A DNA stretch of 64,000 nucleotides, from contig JAPOXR010000014.1 in assembly GCA_026706985.1 (NCBI GenBank), positions 20,857 through 84,856 on the forward strand, written 5' to 3'. A program made the position numbers and the translations under genes. Origin of the DNA: Paracoccaceae bacterium (GTDB lineage Bacteria; Pseudomonadota; Alphaproteobacteria; Rhodobacterales; Rhodobacteraceae). Shown here in pieces: positions 1 through 8,470 of the stretch. A model generated the notes under the pieces. The model saw only the letters and a program-made list of their open reading frames with translations, did not search any database and was not told the DNA's origin. Position 1 is the stretch's first letter; the number at the start of each line of letters is the position of its first letter.

Positions 1-1
1 C

Positions 2-613
2 CAGCTCAATGGGCACCAGGTGGTCGGGCCGGATGCCGAACGCGGAATGGTGTTTCAGCAGGGGGCGCTGTTCGAATGGATGAGCGTGCGGGAAAATGTG
101 AGCTTTGGCCCGAGAATGAAGGGGCAGAGCGAAGCCGATTACAGGGACAGGGTTGACCATTTGCTCGATGTGGTCGGGCTGCAGGATTTCAAAAGCAAAG
201 CGATTTACGAATTGTCCGGCGGCATGCAGCAGCGTGTGGCGCTGGCACGATGCCTTGCCAATGATCCCGCTGTCATCCTGATGGATGAGCCGCTCGGCGC
301 GCTGGATGCGCTGACGCGCGAAAAAATGCAGGGGCTGGTCCTGGAACTCTGGAAAGAGACCGGCAAGACGATCATTCTCATCACCCACTCGGTTGAGGAG
401 GCGCTGCTGTTGGGTGAAAGGCTGATTGTCATGGCACCGAGGCCCGGGCGGATTCACAAGCAGTATGAATTGCCATTCGCCGAACTCGGTGTCGGGGCCG
501 ATCTCCGACAGGTCAAGAAGTCCGAGGGTTATGCCGAAAACCGCGAAGAAATCCTCGCCATGATCTGGGAGATGGAGGAAGAGATCATGGGCCGGACAGA
601 GGCGGCGGCATGA
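2..613 (+). CDS. ABC transporter ATP-binding protein, taurine/sulfonate/nitrate type (5' end outside window)
   Basis: ATPase subunit that powers a TauABC/SsuABC-type importer on the cytoplasmic face of the inner membrane. The reading frame is open from base 2, so the N-terminus with Walker A lies upstream of the window and 203 residues remain. The Q-loop (MVFQQG), the ABC signature (LSGGMQQR), Walker B (VILMDEP) and the H-loop histidine (ITHSVEEA) are all visible. The stop overlaps the start of the permease gene by ATGA, so the two are translationally coupled. Family assignment is firm. The substrate (taurine, another sulfonate, nitrate or a pyrimidine precursor) is inferred mainly from the permease family and is not certain. 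Confidence 0.9.
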   Translation, partial: QLNGHQVVGPDAERGMVFQQGALFEWMSVRENVSFGPRMKGQSEADYRDRVDHLLDVVGLQDFKSKAIYELSGGMQQRVALARCLANDPAVILMDEPLGALDALTREKMQGLVLELWKETGKTIILITHSVEEALLLGERLIVMAPRPGRIHKQYELPFAELGVGADLRQVKKSEGYAENREEILAMIWEMEEEIMGRTEAAA

Positions 614-1875
614 CCGGGCTGATTCTGCTGGCGATCTATGTGGTGATTTTCGCCGCCGCTTTTCTGATTGTGCGCTTCATTGTCGAGCGCATGACCGCGG
701 TGACCGATTTCACATCCTTGAAAACCGTGACATTCGGCGATGAAAGCGCGGTCACACCGAACCGGATCGCCTCGGTTGTTTCGGTTGTGACGATATTTCT
801 GATCTGGGGGGCATTCACCGGTTCAAAAACGACGCTGATCCATATGCCGGGACCATTCACCGGCGATGCCTCCTTCAGCTACACGGTGGAGGATGGCGCG
901 GGTGCCCGCGCTGATGCGAATGTGACTGTGCGGGTGCACACCATTAATGAAAAGCCGGAGGCACCCGAAACCACGCCACGCGACGGTTTCGCACAGGATG
1001 ACAGCGACACCATGGCGGCATGGCGCAGCGGCATCATCCGCGTTCTCAGCAATGACAACGGCGAGGATCTCCGGATCGTGGCCATCGACGGCGAGCCGAT
1101 CGCCGCCGGCGGGACGGTCGATGTCGCTGACGGAAAAGTCAATCTGACACAAAAGGGCTCGCTGAATTTCACCCCGGACAAAGGTTTGCAGATGGAGCCG
1201 ATCTGGCTGCCGTCACCGGAAGCCGTTGTCTTCCGTTTCTGGGAAATCGCGGCCGAGGGGTATCAGAATTTCACACTACTTGAACATCTCGGCTGGTCGC
1301 TGCTGCGGGTTCTGGCCGGATTTCTGGCCGGTTCGCTGATCGGCATCCCCCTCGGCTATGCAATGGGACTCTCCGGATGGTTCCGGGGGTGGTTCGATCC
1401 GATCGTGGAGTTCATGCGTCCCGTTCCACCTTTGGCGTTGATCCCGTTGGTCATCATCTGGTTCGGCATCTGGGAAACCGGAAAAATCATTCTGCTGTTT
1501 CTGGCAGCGCTCTGGATCATGACGATTGCCGCCCGGGCAGGCGTCTCAGGGGTCAATATTTCGAAGATTCATGCGGCTTACTCGCTCGGGGCTTCCCGTT
1601 GGCAGATCCTCCGTTATGTTATCGCACCGAATTCGCTGCCGGAGATTTTTACCGGTGCCCGGGTTGCGATGGGCGTGTGCTGGGGAACGGTTGTCGCGGC
1701 GGAACTTGTCGCCGCGCAGAAGGGCGCCGGCATGATGATCATCGCCGCATCCAAGTTCCAGCTCACCGATATCGTGATTATGGGAATAATCCTGATCGGG
1801 ATTATCGGTTACGGCATCGATATCCTTATGCGCCGAGCGGAAAACCGCCTCGTGCCCTGGAAGGGGCGGAGCTGA
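610..1875 (+). CDS. ABC transporter permease (TauC/SsuC-like) with inserted cadherin/tandem-95-like domain
   Basis: Inner-membrane permease of the taurine/sulfonate type, 421 aa against about 250-280 for classical TauC. Residues 1-28 and about 52-70 look like two extra membrane helices. Residues about 85-195 resemble a cadherin-like or tandem-95 repeat: FSYTVEDGAG, then VLSNDNGEDL, then LNFTPDKGL, the usual pattern of such beta domains. From about residue 210 the normal permease core follows, with the EAA-loop region AAYSLGASRWQILRY at about 320-335. Start and stop are clear, and the gene overlaps the ATPase gene by 4 bp. The extra domain should face the periplasm and might contact the binding protein; that is inference. 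No binding-protein gene follows, so it is probably upstream of the window. Confidence 0.88.
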   Translation: MTGLILLAIYVVIFAAAFLIVRFIVERMTAVTDFTSLKTVTFGDESAVTPNRIASVVSVVTIFLIWGAFTGSKTTLIHMPGPFTGDASFSYTVEDGAGARADANVTVRVHTINEKPEAPETTPRDGFAQDDSDTMAAWRSGIIRVLSNDNGEDLRIVAIDGEPIAAGGTVDVADGKVNLTQKGSLNFTPDKGLQMEPIWLPSPEAVVFRFWEIAAEGYQNFTLLEHLGWSLLRVLAGFLAGSLIGIPLGYAMGLSGWFRGWFDPIVEFMRPVPPLALIPLVIIWFGIWETGKIILLFLAALWIMTIAARAGVSGVNISKIHAAYSLGASRWQILRYVIAPNSLPEIFTGARVAMGVCWGTVVAAELVAAQKGAGMMIIAASKFQLTDIVIMGIILIGIIGYGIDILMRRAENRLVPWKGRS

Positions 1876-2042
1876 CCGACAACTCATCAGGGTAGCATGG
1901 CTGTATCAGTGGCAAGCTGTGCGCGGAATGAAAAACCGCGGTGACGCGAGAGTTCGGGCCACGGAATCAGGCGATGGCGGTGATTTGTGGGTTCTGACGG
2001 GAAATACCTGCCCGCTGCGGGCAAACCGAGGAATTGGGAACA

Positions 2043-2066
2043 GAAGGCCGCCCGTGAGCGGCCTTC
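2043..2066. terminator. Perfect 9-bp stem-loop between converging transcripts
   Basis: GAAGGCCGC and GCGGCCTTC form a perfect 9-bp stem around the 6-nt loop CCGTGA. It lies 14 bp past the stop of the small gene on the minus strand and about 170 bp past the permease on the plus strand, so it can serve transcripts from both sides. There is no strong T-tract on either side, so intrinsic termination is likely but not certain. The rest of 1876-2042 shows no gene. Confidence 0.55.
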
Positions 2067-2079
2067 GTCTATTCGAGGA

Positions 2080-2274
2080 TCAGTTCAGTGCCAATGCGGC
2101 GGCTGCCAACAGAAGCAGAACCGGCAACAGGACTTCGCTATCGCCCTCCGGCTCCATCATTTCCGGCTCCATCATGGGTTCAGCCATTTTGTCCATTTCC
2201 GGCTCATCCATTCCGCCAGCCGATAGTCCAGTTGCGGCCACTGCGAATGCCGCTGCCAAAACGAATTTTCTCAT
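2080..2274 (-). CDS. Small exported membrane-anchored protein, Met/Glu/Pro-rich
   Basis: A 64-residue protein with a signal-peptide-like N-terminus (MRKFVLAAAFAVAATGLSA), a short acidic Met-Glu-Pro linker with repeats of the type MxEPEM, and a C-terminal hydrophobic segment (VLLPVLLLLAAAAL). The start at 2274 is chosen because it begins the signal peptide and has AAAGGAA upstream. Similar tiny proteins are common in Rhodobacterales, where databases sometimes carry the misleading name 'ferrochelatase'; there is no ferrochelatase domain here. Function unknown. Located between the permease and an L,D-transpeptidase gene, it may sit in the inner membrane with its acidic part in the periplasm. Confidence 0.7.
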   Translation of the reverse strand: MRKFVLAAAFAVAATGLSAGGMDEPEMDKMAEPMMEPEMMEPEGDSEVLLPVLLLLAAAALALN

Positions 2275-2407
2275 TCTCGGTTCCTTTTCCTGGTCTAGGG
2301 TGAAATTGAATCCCAGCCCCATTACAATTTGATGAAGACCGACGCTAGCCAATCATACCGTCCGCCACCATAAGTATATAAATACTTACCACCGAATGCG
2401 GTCGGAA

Positions 2408-2974
2408 TCAAATAAGCAACACTTGAGTTCCGATCTCGGCCAAGTCGAATAATTCCGCGATATGCTCATTATAGAGTCCGATACATCCGTTGGATGAGCG
2501 ACGGCCTATCTTCCGCGTGTCATGGGTGCCGTGGATTCGGTAATATTGCCAGGAGAGATACAGCGCGTGGGTGCCGAGGGGATTGTCCGGACCGGGGGGC
2601 ATGAATTCAGGCCAGTCCGGATTGCGTTCAAGCATCGCCGGCGTCGGGCGCCATGAAGGATCCTTGACCTTTTTGACAACCTTTGTCCGCCCGAGCCGCG
2701 TCAGTTCCGGAGAAAGCGGGACGCTGGTCGGATACAGCTTATAGATCGATTGATCCTCTGACCAATATTGCAGTGCTCTTGATCCCGTATCGACAAGGAT
2801 AACGCCATTCTTCAAATTCGGGAAATAGGGTTCCCATTCATGGATGAAAAACCCGGAAATATTCCGGTGCACCTTCCCGGATTCTGTTTGTCCCAGAACC
2901 GGCGGAGCCGCCGCCACAGCCATCCCCGCCAACAGCGTTTTTCCGAAAGCCCGGCGGGTGGGGTTTTCTGACAT
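2408..2974 (-). CDS. L,D-transpeptidase (YkuD/ErfK family), Tat-type signal
   Basis: Periplasmic cysteine transpeptidase that makes 3-3 crosslinks in peptidoglycan or attaches proteins to it. The 188-aa protein starts with a twin-arginine signal (TRRAFGKTLLAG), followed by the YkuD domain over the remaining length. The active-site region is complete: the histidine in HGTHDT and the nucleophile in SSNGCIGLYN. The start at 2974 is preferred over an upstream ATG at 2995 because AAGGAGG lies 5-6 nt before it and it places the Tat motif near the N-terminus. It is one of two such genes within 2 kb (see 3713-4273). Partner substrates cannot be read from the sequence. Confidence 0.9.
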   Translation of the reverse strand: MSENPTRRAFGKTLLAGMAVAAAPPVLGQTESGKVHRNISGFFIHEWEPYFPNLKNGVILVDTGSRALQYWSEDQSIYKLYPTSVPLSPELTRLGRTKVVKKVKDPSWRPTPAMLERNPDWPEFMPPGPDNPLGTHALYLSWQYYRIHGTHDTRKIGRRSSNGCIGLYNEHIAELFDLAEIGTQVLLI

Positions 2975-3131
2975 GCGTTGCCTCCTTCGGGCCATTTTGC
3001 GTGAGCGGAGATTGGATAAATCCGAAACATTTCCGGCGCAAGGGTTTGGCCGCGGTCTGATCGGTTTGACCGGCTGCAGGTGATTCGCTAATCAGACGCG
3101 CAGCCCGGAGCCAAAGACTTGATTAATCCTG

Positions 3132-3710
3132 ATGCGTAAGTTTTGCACTTTACTGTTTTCGGTTTTTCTTCTCGCAGCCTGCGAAGCTGAAGTTCCGGCG
3201 GAAGTGGAGCCGGAAGTCACTCAAGCGACCGCTGAAGCGACACCGGACCGAACAAGCGAAACGACCAACTCTGAGACCGAAAGCACCGGAATGGTGCCGA
3301 AAATCTTTTGGGTCAGCGTCGAGGAAGGCCTGCGAATCCAGTATCGGATTTTGGATGCGGTCAATGCAGTCAGGGCGGCGAAAGGCTTGAATGAGGTGCA
3401 ATTGTCGAATGCGCTCAATGCCGCAGCCCGCACCCACGCACGCGATATGTCGGTGCAGAACCGGCCATGGCATTTCGGTTCGGATGGATCTTCGCCGCTC
3501 GATCGAGCCATCAAGGCTGGCTATTCCGGCCGTTTTCTGGGCGAAAACATCGCCGAGTCTTTCGAGGATGATCTGGCCACGCTGACAGCTTGGTTGGATG
3601 ATCCCGAAACCAGCAGGGTGATTTTGAGCCCGGATGCGGCGCAGCTCGGCATTGGCTGGCATCAGGAGAGGCGGGGGAAACTTTGGTGGACCCTTGTGAC
3701 GGGTACCTGA
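3132..3710 (+). CDS. CAP/SCP-domain lipoprotein
   Basis: A 192-aa lipoprotein with lipobox LLAAC (cysteine at residue 17), an acidic Glu/Thr/Pro-rich linker to about residue 55, and a CAP (cysteine-rich secretory protein/PR-1) domain from about 70 to the end. Domain signatures include AVNAVRAAKGL, ARTHARDM and the GENIAES segment, with the usual His and Glu positions of bacterial CAP proteins. Bacterial members are extracytoplasmic, and their biochemical role is mostly undefined. The gene lies between two L,D-transpeptidase genes on the opposite strand, ending 2 bp from the second, which suggests a cell-envelope role. No strong Shine-Dalgarno sequence is visible. Confidence 0.88.
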   Translation: MRKFCTLLFSVFLLAACEAEVPAEVEPEVTQATAEATPDRTSETTNSETESTGMVPKIFWVSVEEGLRIQYRILDAVNAVRAAKGLNEVQLSNALNAAARTHARDMSVQNRPWHFGSDGSSPLDRAIKAGYSGRFLGENIAESFEDDLATLTAWLDDPETSRVILSPDAAQLGIGWHQERRGKLWWTLVTGT

Positions 3711-3712
3711 TC

Positions 3713-4273
3713 TCAGTGATATATGTAGACCGGCGTTCCGATATCAACCATCTGATACAGCTTTCTCATCTCCCGGTTGGCAATGGCAATACAGCCTTCG
3801 GTCCAGTCGTTCCGCAGCGTCCCCCCCGACCTATTGGGTTGCCCATGAATGAAAATATCGCCGCCGGCGCTGTAGCCCCGTGCCTTGGCAGCCCTTGAGT
3901 CATCCCGGTTGGGGTAAGAGATGCCAAGCGACAGGTAAAACCGGCTGTTTGGATTCTTTCGGTCAATCATGTAACGGCCGACAGGCGTTTTGCCGTCGCC
4001 CTCACGCAGTTTATGTCCGACAGGTGTGAAGCCGAGGCTGATGCGGTAATTTTCCAAAATCCGGTCACCGGACAGCGCATAGAGCCGCCTTTTCCCCTTA
4101 TGGACCTCAAGATGGGAGACGCGCCCTTTCGCATGCGGCCCGCTGCCCGCCTGCTGATTGAATAGGCTGCATCCCGAGACAATGGCGGTCGCTGCCAAAG
4201 CCAGGGCCGCCCGACGGCCGATTACACCGTCACCGGTATGGATCCCGTCACTTCCGCTATTTTCCTGTGCCAC
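3713..4273 (-). CDS. L,D-transpeptidase (YkuD family), Tat-type lipoprotein
   Basis: Second L,D-transpeptidase of the window, 186 aa. The proposed GTG start at 4273 lies just after the rlmN stop (4284) with GAGG in front; the longer open frame to 4456 would run through rlmN and has no sensible N-terminus. The N-terminus reads as a twin-arginine signal (IGRRAALALA) with a lipobox (IVSGC), so it is probably a membrane-anchored periplasmic enzyme. The YkuD active site is complete, with histidine in IFIHGQPN and cysteine in DWTEGCIAIAN. It appears to be cotranscribed behind rlmN. The two enzymes differ in anchoring (this one lipidated, the one at 2408 soluble) and may act at different sites. Confidence 0.85.
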   Translation of the reverse strand: MAQENSGSDGIHTGDGVIGRRAALALAATAIVSGCSLFNQQAGSGPHAKGRVSHLEVHKGKRRLYALSGDRILENYRISLGFTPVGHKLREGDGKTPVGRYMIDRKNPNSRFYLSLGISYPNRDDSRAAKARGYSAGGDIFIHGQPNRSGGTLRNDWTEGCIAIANREMRKLYQMVDIGTPVYIYH

Positions 4274-4283
4274 AACCGCCTCA

Positions 4284-5435
4284 TTATGTTTCCTGCTTTT
4301 TGCGCCGGCTGCGTTCCGACGCCGACTTAAGTTGACCGCACGCCGCCATGATGTCTTCGCCTCTCGGCGTACGGATTGGAGAGGCGTAGCCGGCGTGGAA
4401 CAGTATCGATGCGAACTCCCGGATGCGCTCCGGGGTGGAACGTTCAAACTGTGCACCCGGCCAGTGATTGAATGGAATCAGATTGATTTTCGCAGGTATG
4501 CCCTTGATCAGTTTCACCAGCCTCCGCGCATCCGCATCGCTGTCATTTACATCCTTCAGCATGACGTATTCAAATGTGATCCGGTCCGCGTTGGACAGTT
4601 TCGGGTAACTCCGCAGAGCCGCAAAAAGTGTCTCAATATTCCATTTTCTGTTGATCGGAACCAACCGGTCACGGATCTCGTCTGTGGTTGCATGCAGTGA
4701 GACCGCGAGGCGGCAGCCGATTTCCTCTCCGGCGCGGTGGATTCCCGGCACCACTCCGGCGGTGGAAAGCGTGATCCTGCGGCGTGACAGGCTGATCCCT
4801 TCGCCATCCATGGCGATCCTGACAGTATCGCGGACGCTGTCAAAATTATACAGCGGCTCCCCCATTCCCATGAATACGATATTCGACAGGAGGCGGGTTT
4901 CATTCTTCGGATGCCGGCCCCTTTCCGGCCATTCACCCAAATCATCGCGCACGGCGAGAATTTGCCCGACAATTTCCGCCGCGGTGAGATTGCGCACCAT
5001 CGCCTGAGTTCCGGTGTGGCAGAAAGCACAGTTCAATGTGCATCCCACCTGCGAGGAAATGCAAAGCGTTCCGCGATCCTGTTCCGGGATATAGACAGAT
5101 TCGATTTCCTTTCCGTCGCCAAGGCGGAACAGGTATTTTCTGGTGCCATCAAGGCTCACTTGCCGCAGCGCCAATTCCGGCACTTGAATCGAGAACACAT
5201 CCTGCAGCCCAAGCCGGTAGTCGCGCGCAAGATTGGTCATTTCAGAAAACCCGCGCACGCCTTTCTGGTAGATCCATTGCCATATCTGGGCGGTACGCAT
5301 ACCCAGCCTGGCACGGTCGGTGCCATGCGCCAGAAGCAGTGCGCTGAGCGACTCGCGGGTTTCACCGACAATATTCACGCGGGTGTCAGCGCTGACGGAA
5401 GAAGCAGTTCCTTCCGGATATACAGCAACTGTCAT
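4284..5435 (-). CDS. rlmN: Dual-specificity RNA methyltransferase RlmN (23S rRNA A2503 / tRNA A37)
   Basis: Radical-SAM enzyme that methylates C2 of A2503 in 23S rRNA and A37 in some tRNAs. The 383-aa length is normal. The [4Fe-4S] cluster motif CxxxCxxC is present as CTLNCAFC, followed by the conserved MGMGEPLYN segment, and the C-terminal region contains the expected MAACGQLK cysteine used to resolve the methyl adduct. The gene heads a short minus-strand unit: an IalB-like gene ends 37 bp upstream, and the second L,D-transpeptidase starts 10 bp downstream. Its position beside an IalB-like gene is typical of Rhodobacterales (from memory). Confidence 0.95.
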   Translation of the reverse strand: MTVAVYPEGTASSVSADTRVNIVGETRESLSALLLAHGTDRARLGMRTAQIWQWIYQKGVRGFSEMTNLARDYRLGLQDVFSIQVPELALRQVSLDGTRKYLFRLGDGKEIESVYIPEQDRGTLCISSQVGCTLNCAFCHTGTQAMVRNLTAAEIVGQILAVRDDLGEWPERGRHPKNETRLLSNIVFMGMGEPLYNFDSVRDTVRIAMDGEGISLSRRRITLSTAGVVPGIHRAGEEIGCRLAVSLHATTDEIRDRLVPINRKWNIETLFAALRSYPKLSNADRITFEYVMLKDVNDSDADARRLVKLIKGIPAKINLIPFNHWPGAQFERSTPERIREFASILFHAGYASPIRTPRGEDIMAACGQLKSASERSRRKKQET

Positions 5436-5472
5436 GATTTCCGGTGATTGTTCATATTCGCCGCTGCAGCGG

Positions 5473-6030
5473 TCAAAGCTGCTGTGTGCAGCTTTCAGCC
5501 AATGCCAGCGCCGCGGTCAGGCCGAGCAGCGAGAACGTATCTTCCGTCTTGGTGTCACGCCAGGAAAATCCGGTGACAACCGCGTCACGGCCCTGTTTCA
5601 TGGCTTCAACCACCTCGTCATCCTGACCTGGATGCGGCCAAGCCCATTCCTCGCTCTGTCTTTCGGTTCCGGGATCCAATTCAAACACCCGCCCACCGAT
5701 AGTCATTGTCACAACCGAACCCTTCTTGAACGGGTAACCACCCTGAAATGATACCAGCTGTCTATAACGGGCATTGGGAAGCACCGTGATCGCAAGCAGG
5801 ATGTCGCCCCGGGCAACCTCGGCCCTCTTGCCATCCCTGGTGTTCACGGTGCTGGTCGGTTTTGCAATAACACCGCATTCCGCCACTCCGACGATGCTTT
5901 TGTAGACAGTCCAATTCCGGCTTTTTGAAACTTCAATGATTTCGACTTTGTCCTGTGCTACCGAAGCTGATCCGATCAATGCGGCCAAAAATGCTCCAGT
6001 GATGAATTTCGTGATGCTGAAATCCGCCAT
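5473..6030 (-). CDS. Invasion-associated locus B (IalB) family protein
   Basis: Exported protein of 185 aa with a signal peptide (FITGAFLAALIGSASVAQ) and an IalB-type domain: SRNWTVYKS near the N-terminus, VNTRDGK, the FQGGYPFKKGS segment and a C-terminal DTFSLLGLTAAL. The start at 6030 begins the signal peptide; the longer open frame to 6201 adds sequence without homology. The family is named after a Bartonella invasion locus, but in free-living alphaproteobacteria its role is unknown and need not involve invasion. It precedes rlmN on the same strand with a 37-bp gap. Confidence 0.85.
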   Translation of the reverse strand: MADFSITKFITGAFLAALIGSASVAQDKVEIIEVSKSRNWTVYKSIVGVAECGVIAKPTSTVNTRDGKRAEVARGDILLAITVLPNARYRQLVSFQGGYPFKKGSVVTMTIGGRVFELDPGTERQSEEWAWPHPGQDDEVVEAMKQGRDAVVTGFSWRDTKTEDTFSLLGLTAALALAESCTQQL

Positions 6031-6348
6031 CCTGTGACAACCCGACTTGACTGCTTTAGTCAGCCATTCTGCATGGCTATAGGGAAAACTCAAGAATCCG
6101 CTCTCCAAAACAAGACTTATGCCCGACGCGGCTCCGGATTTGCCACGCCGCAAACAGGCCTGAAAGCGAATCAGGAATTCCGACGTCATGAACCGATTCA
6201 CCTTCCGCCTTCTTCGCTGATATTATTCTTCCCGGTCCGGTGGAGCAACAGATTTCAATTGTAGACCCCGGTTGCTGCCTGAAACCGGAAAATTGGATTT
6301 TCCCGCCGATCGCTGTAAATGGTCGCCCGGAATGATCGGAGAGGCAAA

Positions 6349-7755
6349 ATGAGTGTGCCGAAGACATTGTATGACAAAATCTGGGATGCGCATGTCGTCC
6401 ATGAGGCAGAGGATGGCACCTGTATCCTGTATATTGACCGCCATTTGGTTCACGAAGTCACCAGTCCGCAGGCGTTTGAGGGGCTGCGCCTTGCCGGCCG
6501 CCAAGTGCGGTCTCCCAAGCAGACTATCGCTGTTCCCGACCATAACGTTCCCACTGATGAAAGCCGTTCCGAGCGGATCGAAGATGAAGAGAGCCGTATT
6601 CAGGTTGAGGCGTTGGAAGCCAACGCAAAGGAATTCGGATTGGAATATTACAGCGTCAACGACATCCGGCAGGGGATTGTTCACATTATCGGTCCCGAGC
6701 AGGGTTGGACGCTGCCGGGAACGACGATTGTATGCGGAGACAGCCACACTGCCACGCATGGCGCATTCGGTGCGCTGGCGCACGGAATCGGCACCAGTGA
6801 AGTCGAACATGTGCTGGCGACGCAGACACTGATTCAAAAAAAATCCCTCAATATGAAAGTGGAAGTGAGTGGCGAGACCGGTCTCGGTGTCACCGCCAAA
6901 GACATCACATTGTCGATAATCGGAGCCACCGGCACCGCCGGCGGCAGCGGACATGTGATTGAATATTGCGGCGATGCGATCACCAACCTGTCGATGGAAG
7001 GCCGCATGACGGTCTGTAACATGGCAATCGAAGGCGGTGCCCGCGCTGGGCTGGTGGCACCGGATCAGAAGACATTCGATTATGTCCGTGGGCGTCCGAA
7101 TGCCCCCAAGGGCGGCGCATTTGAGATGGCGATGAATGACTGGGCGCTGCTGCAATCCGATGATGGGGCGTATTTCGACAGGCAGGTACGGATCGATGCC
7201 GCTTCAATCGCACCGGTTGTCACCTGGGGCACCAGTCCCGAAGATGTCCTGCCGATCACTGGGGAAGTGCCGAGCCCGTCCGATTTTGACGGAGCGAAGT
7301 CGGATGCTGTGAAGCGGAGCCTTTCCTATATGGGGCTCAAACCGGGCCGGCGGCTCACCGATATCGAGATCGACACCGTCTTTATCGGCTCATGCACGAA
7401 TGGCCGCATTGAGGATCTGCGCGAAGTTGCAAAAGTCATGCATGGAAAAAAGGTTCGCCAGGGAATCCGGGCCATGATCGTACCCGGGTCGGGCCTGGTC
7501 AGGGCGCAGGCTGAGGAAGAGGGAATTGCCCAACAGTTGATTGAAGCCGGCTTCGAGTGGCGAATGGCCGGATGTTCGATGTGTCTGGGGATGAACCCGG
7601 ACCAGCTGGCACCCGGAGAGCGGTGCGCTTCAACTTCCAACCGGAATTTCGAAGGTCGGCAGGGACGCGGCGGGCGCACGCATCTGCTGAGCCCGGCCAT
7701 GGCCGCGGCGGCGGCAGTGACCGGTCGGCTGACCGATGTCCGCAATCTGATGTAG
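6349..7755 (+). CDS. leuC: 3-isopropylmalate dehydratase large subunit
   Basis: Aconitase-family enzyme that, with LeuD, converts 2-isopropylmalate to 3-isopropylmalate in leucine synthesis (cytoplasm). The 468-aa protein starts [12 protein letters not shown] at 6349 with GGAGAGG upstream; the longer frame from 6319 lacks support. The three [4Fe-4S] ligands are present: one in IGSCTNGRI and two in CSMCLGMN. The substrate-loop motif [13 protein letters not shown] is intact. leuD follows after 10 bp. No leader peptide or attenuator is visible in 6202-6348. leuB lies 15 kb downstream, unlike the compact leuCD-leuB arrangement of relatives. Confidence 0.97.
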   Translation: MSVPKTLYDKIWDAHVVHEAEDGTCILYIDRHLVHEVTSPQAFEGLRLAGRQVRSPKQTIAVPDHNVPTDESRSERIEDEESRIQVEALEANAKEFGLEYYSVNDIRQGIVHIIGPEQGWTLPGTTIVCGDSHTATHGAFGALAHGIGTSEVEHVLATQTLIQKKSLNMKVEVSGETGLGVTAKDITLSIIGATGTAGGSGHVIEYCGDAITNLSMEGRMTVCNMAIEGGARAGLVAPDQKTFDYVRGRPNAPKGGAFEMAMNDWALLQSDDGAYFDRQVRIDAASIAPVVTWGTSPEDVLPITGEVPSPSDFDGAKSDAVKRSLSYMGLKPGRRLTDIEIDTVFIGSCTNGRIEDLREVAKVMHGKKVRQGIRAMIVPGSGLVRAQAEEEGIAQQLIEAGFEWRMAGCSMCLGMNPDQLAPGERCASTSNRNFEGRQGRGGRTHLLSPAMAAAAAVTGRLTDVRNLM

Positions 7756-7765
7756 GGAGTTTAAA

Positions 7766-8395
7766 ATGGACAGGTTTGAGACTTTCACAGGGGTCGCGGC
7801 ACCAATGCCACTGGTTAATATCGATACCGATATGATCATTCCGAAACAATTCCTGAAGACCATCAAGCGAACCGGGCTCGGAGTCAGCTTGTTCCACGAA
7901 ATGCGTTACGCCATGGATGGAAGCGAGAACGCGGATTTTGTGCTGAACAGACAGGCATGGCGCAATGCCGAGATCATTGTCGCCGGCGATAATTTCGGTT
8001 GCGGTTCATCTCGGGAGCACGCGCCATGGGCCCTTAAGGATTTCGGCATCCGCTGCGTGATTTCGACCAGTTTTGCGGATATCTTTTACAATAATTGCTT
8101 CAAGAACGGCATACTTCCCATCACTTTGCCGAAAGAACAGGTCGACAGGCTGATGGAACATGCCGACAGCGGCTCGAATGCGCGTGTCACCATCGATCTC
8201 GAGGCGCAGACGGTAACTGCCCCCGATGGCGAAACATTTCGGTTTGAGGTCGATCCTTTCCAAAAAAGATGTCTGCTTGAGGGGTTGGATGATATCGATC
8301 TGACGCTGCGGAAAGAAGCTGATATCACCGCATTTGAAGCCCGCCATCGCCTCGCAATGCCATGGCTGGCGGCGAATCCCGCCAGCACAGTCTGA
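7766..8395 (+). CDS. leuD: 3-isopropylmalate dehydratase small subunit
   Basis: Swivel-domain subunit that forms the isopropylmalate isomerase with LeuC. It is 209 aa, the standard proteobacterial length, beginning MDRFETFTG with GGGAG upstream and containing the conserved [14 protein letters not shown] and [13 protein letters not shown] motifs. It lies 10 bp after leuC and must be cotranscribed. A stem-loop follows 5 bp after the stop codon, so the leuCD message probably ends here. Confidence 0.97.
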   Translation: MDRFETFTGVAAPMPLVNIDTDMIIPKQFLKTIKRTGLGVSLFHEMRYAMDGSENADFVLNRQAWRNAEIIVAGDNFGCGSSREHAPWALKDFGIRCVISTSFADIFYNNCFKNGILPITLPKEQVDRLMEHADSGSNARVTIDLEAQTVTAPDGETFRFEVDPFQKRCLLEGLDDIDLTLRKEADITAFEARHRLAMPWLAANPASTV

Positions 8396-8400
8396 ATAGA

Positions 8401-8428
8401 AAGGGCGGCACCAACCGGCACCGCCCTT
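8401..8428. terminator. Stem-loop between leuD and the BCCT gene
   Basis: AAGGGCGG at 8401-8408 pairs with CCGCCCTT at 8421-8428, an 8-bp GC-rich stem with a 12-nt loop. It sits between two converging genes (leuD on plus, BCCT pseudogene on minus) and could act in both directions. There is only a weak T-run on either side. Confidence 0.6.
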
Positions 8429-8470
8429 GAACTTCTGAGCGCCTGTGACCAGCGCGGAACAGCACTACCG

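Noticed and set aside
2..1875. A functional link between the taurine-type transporter and the putative sulfosugar locus
   Set aside because: They are over 50 kb apart with no shared regulators visible; both involving sulfonates would be speculation.
6202..6348. Leucine attenuator or riboswitch upstream of leuC
   Set aside because: No short leucine-rich leader peptide and no terminator/antiterminator pair with T-run could be found.
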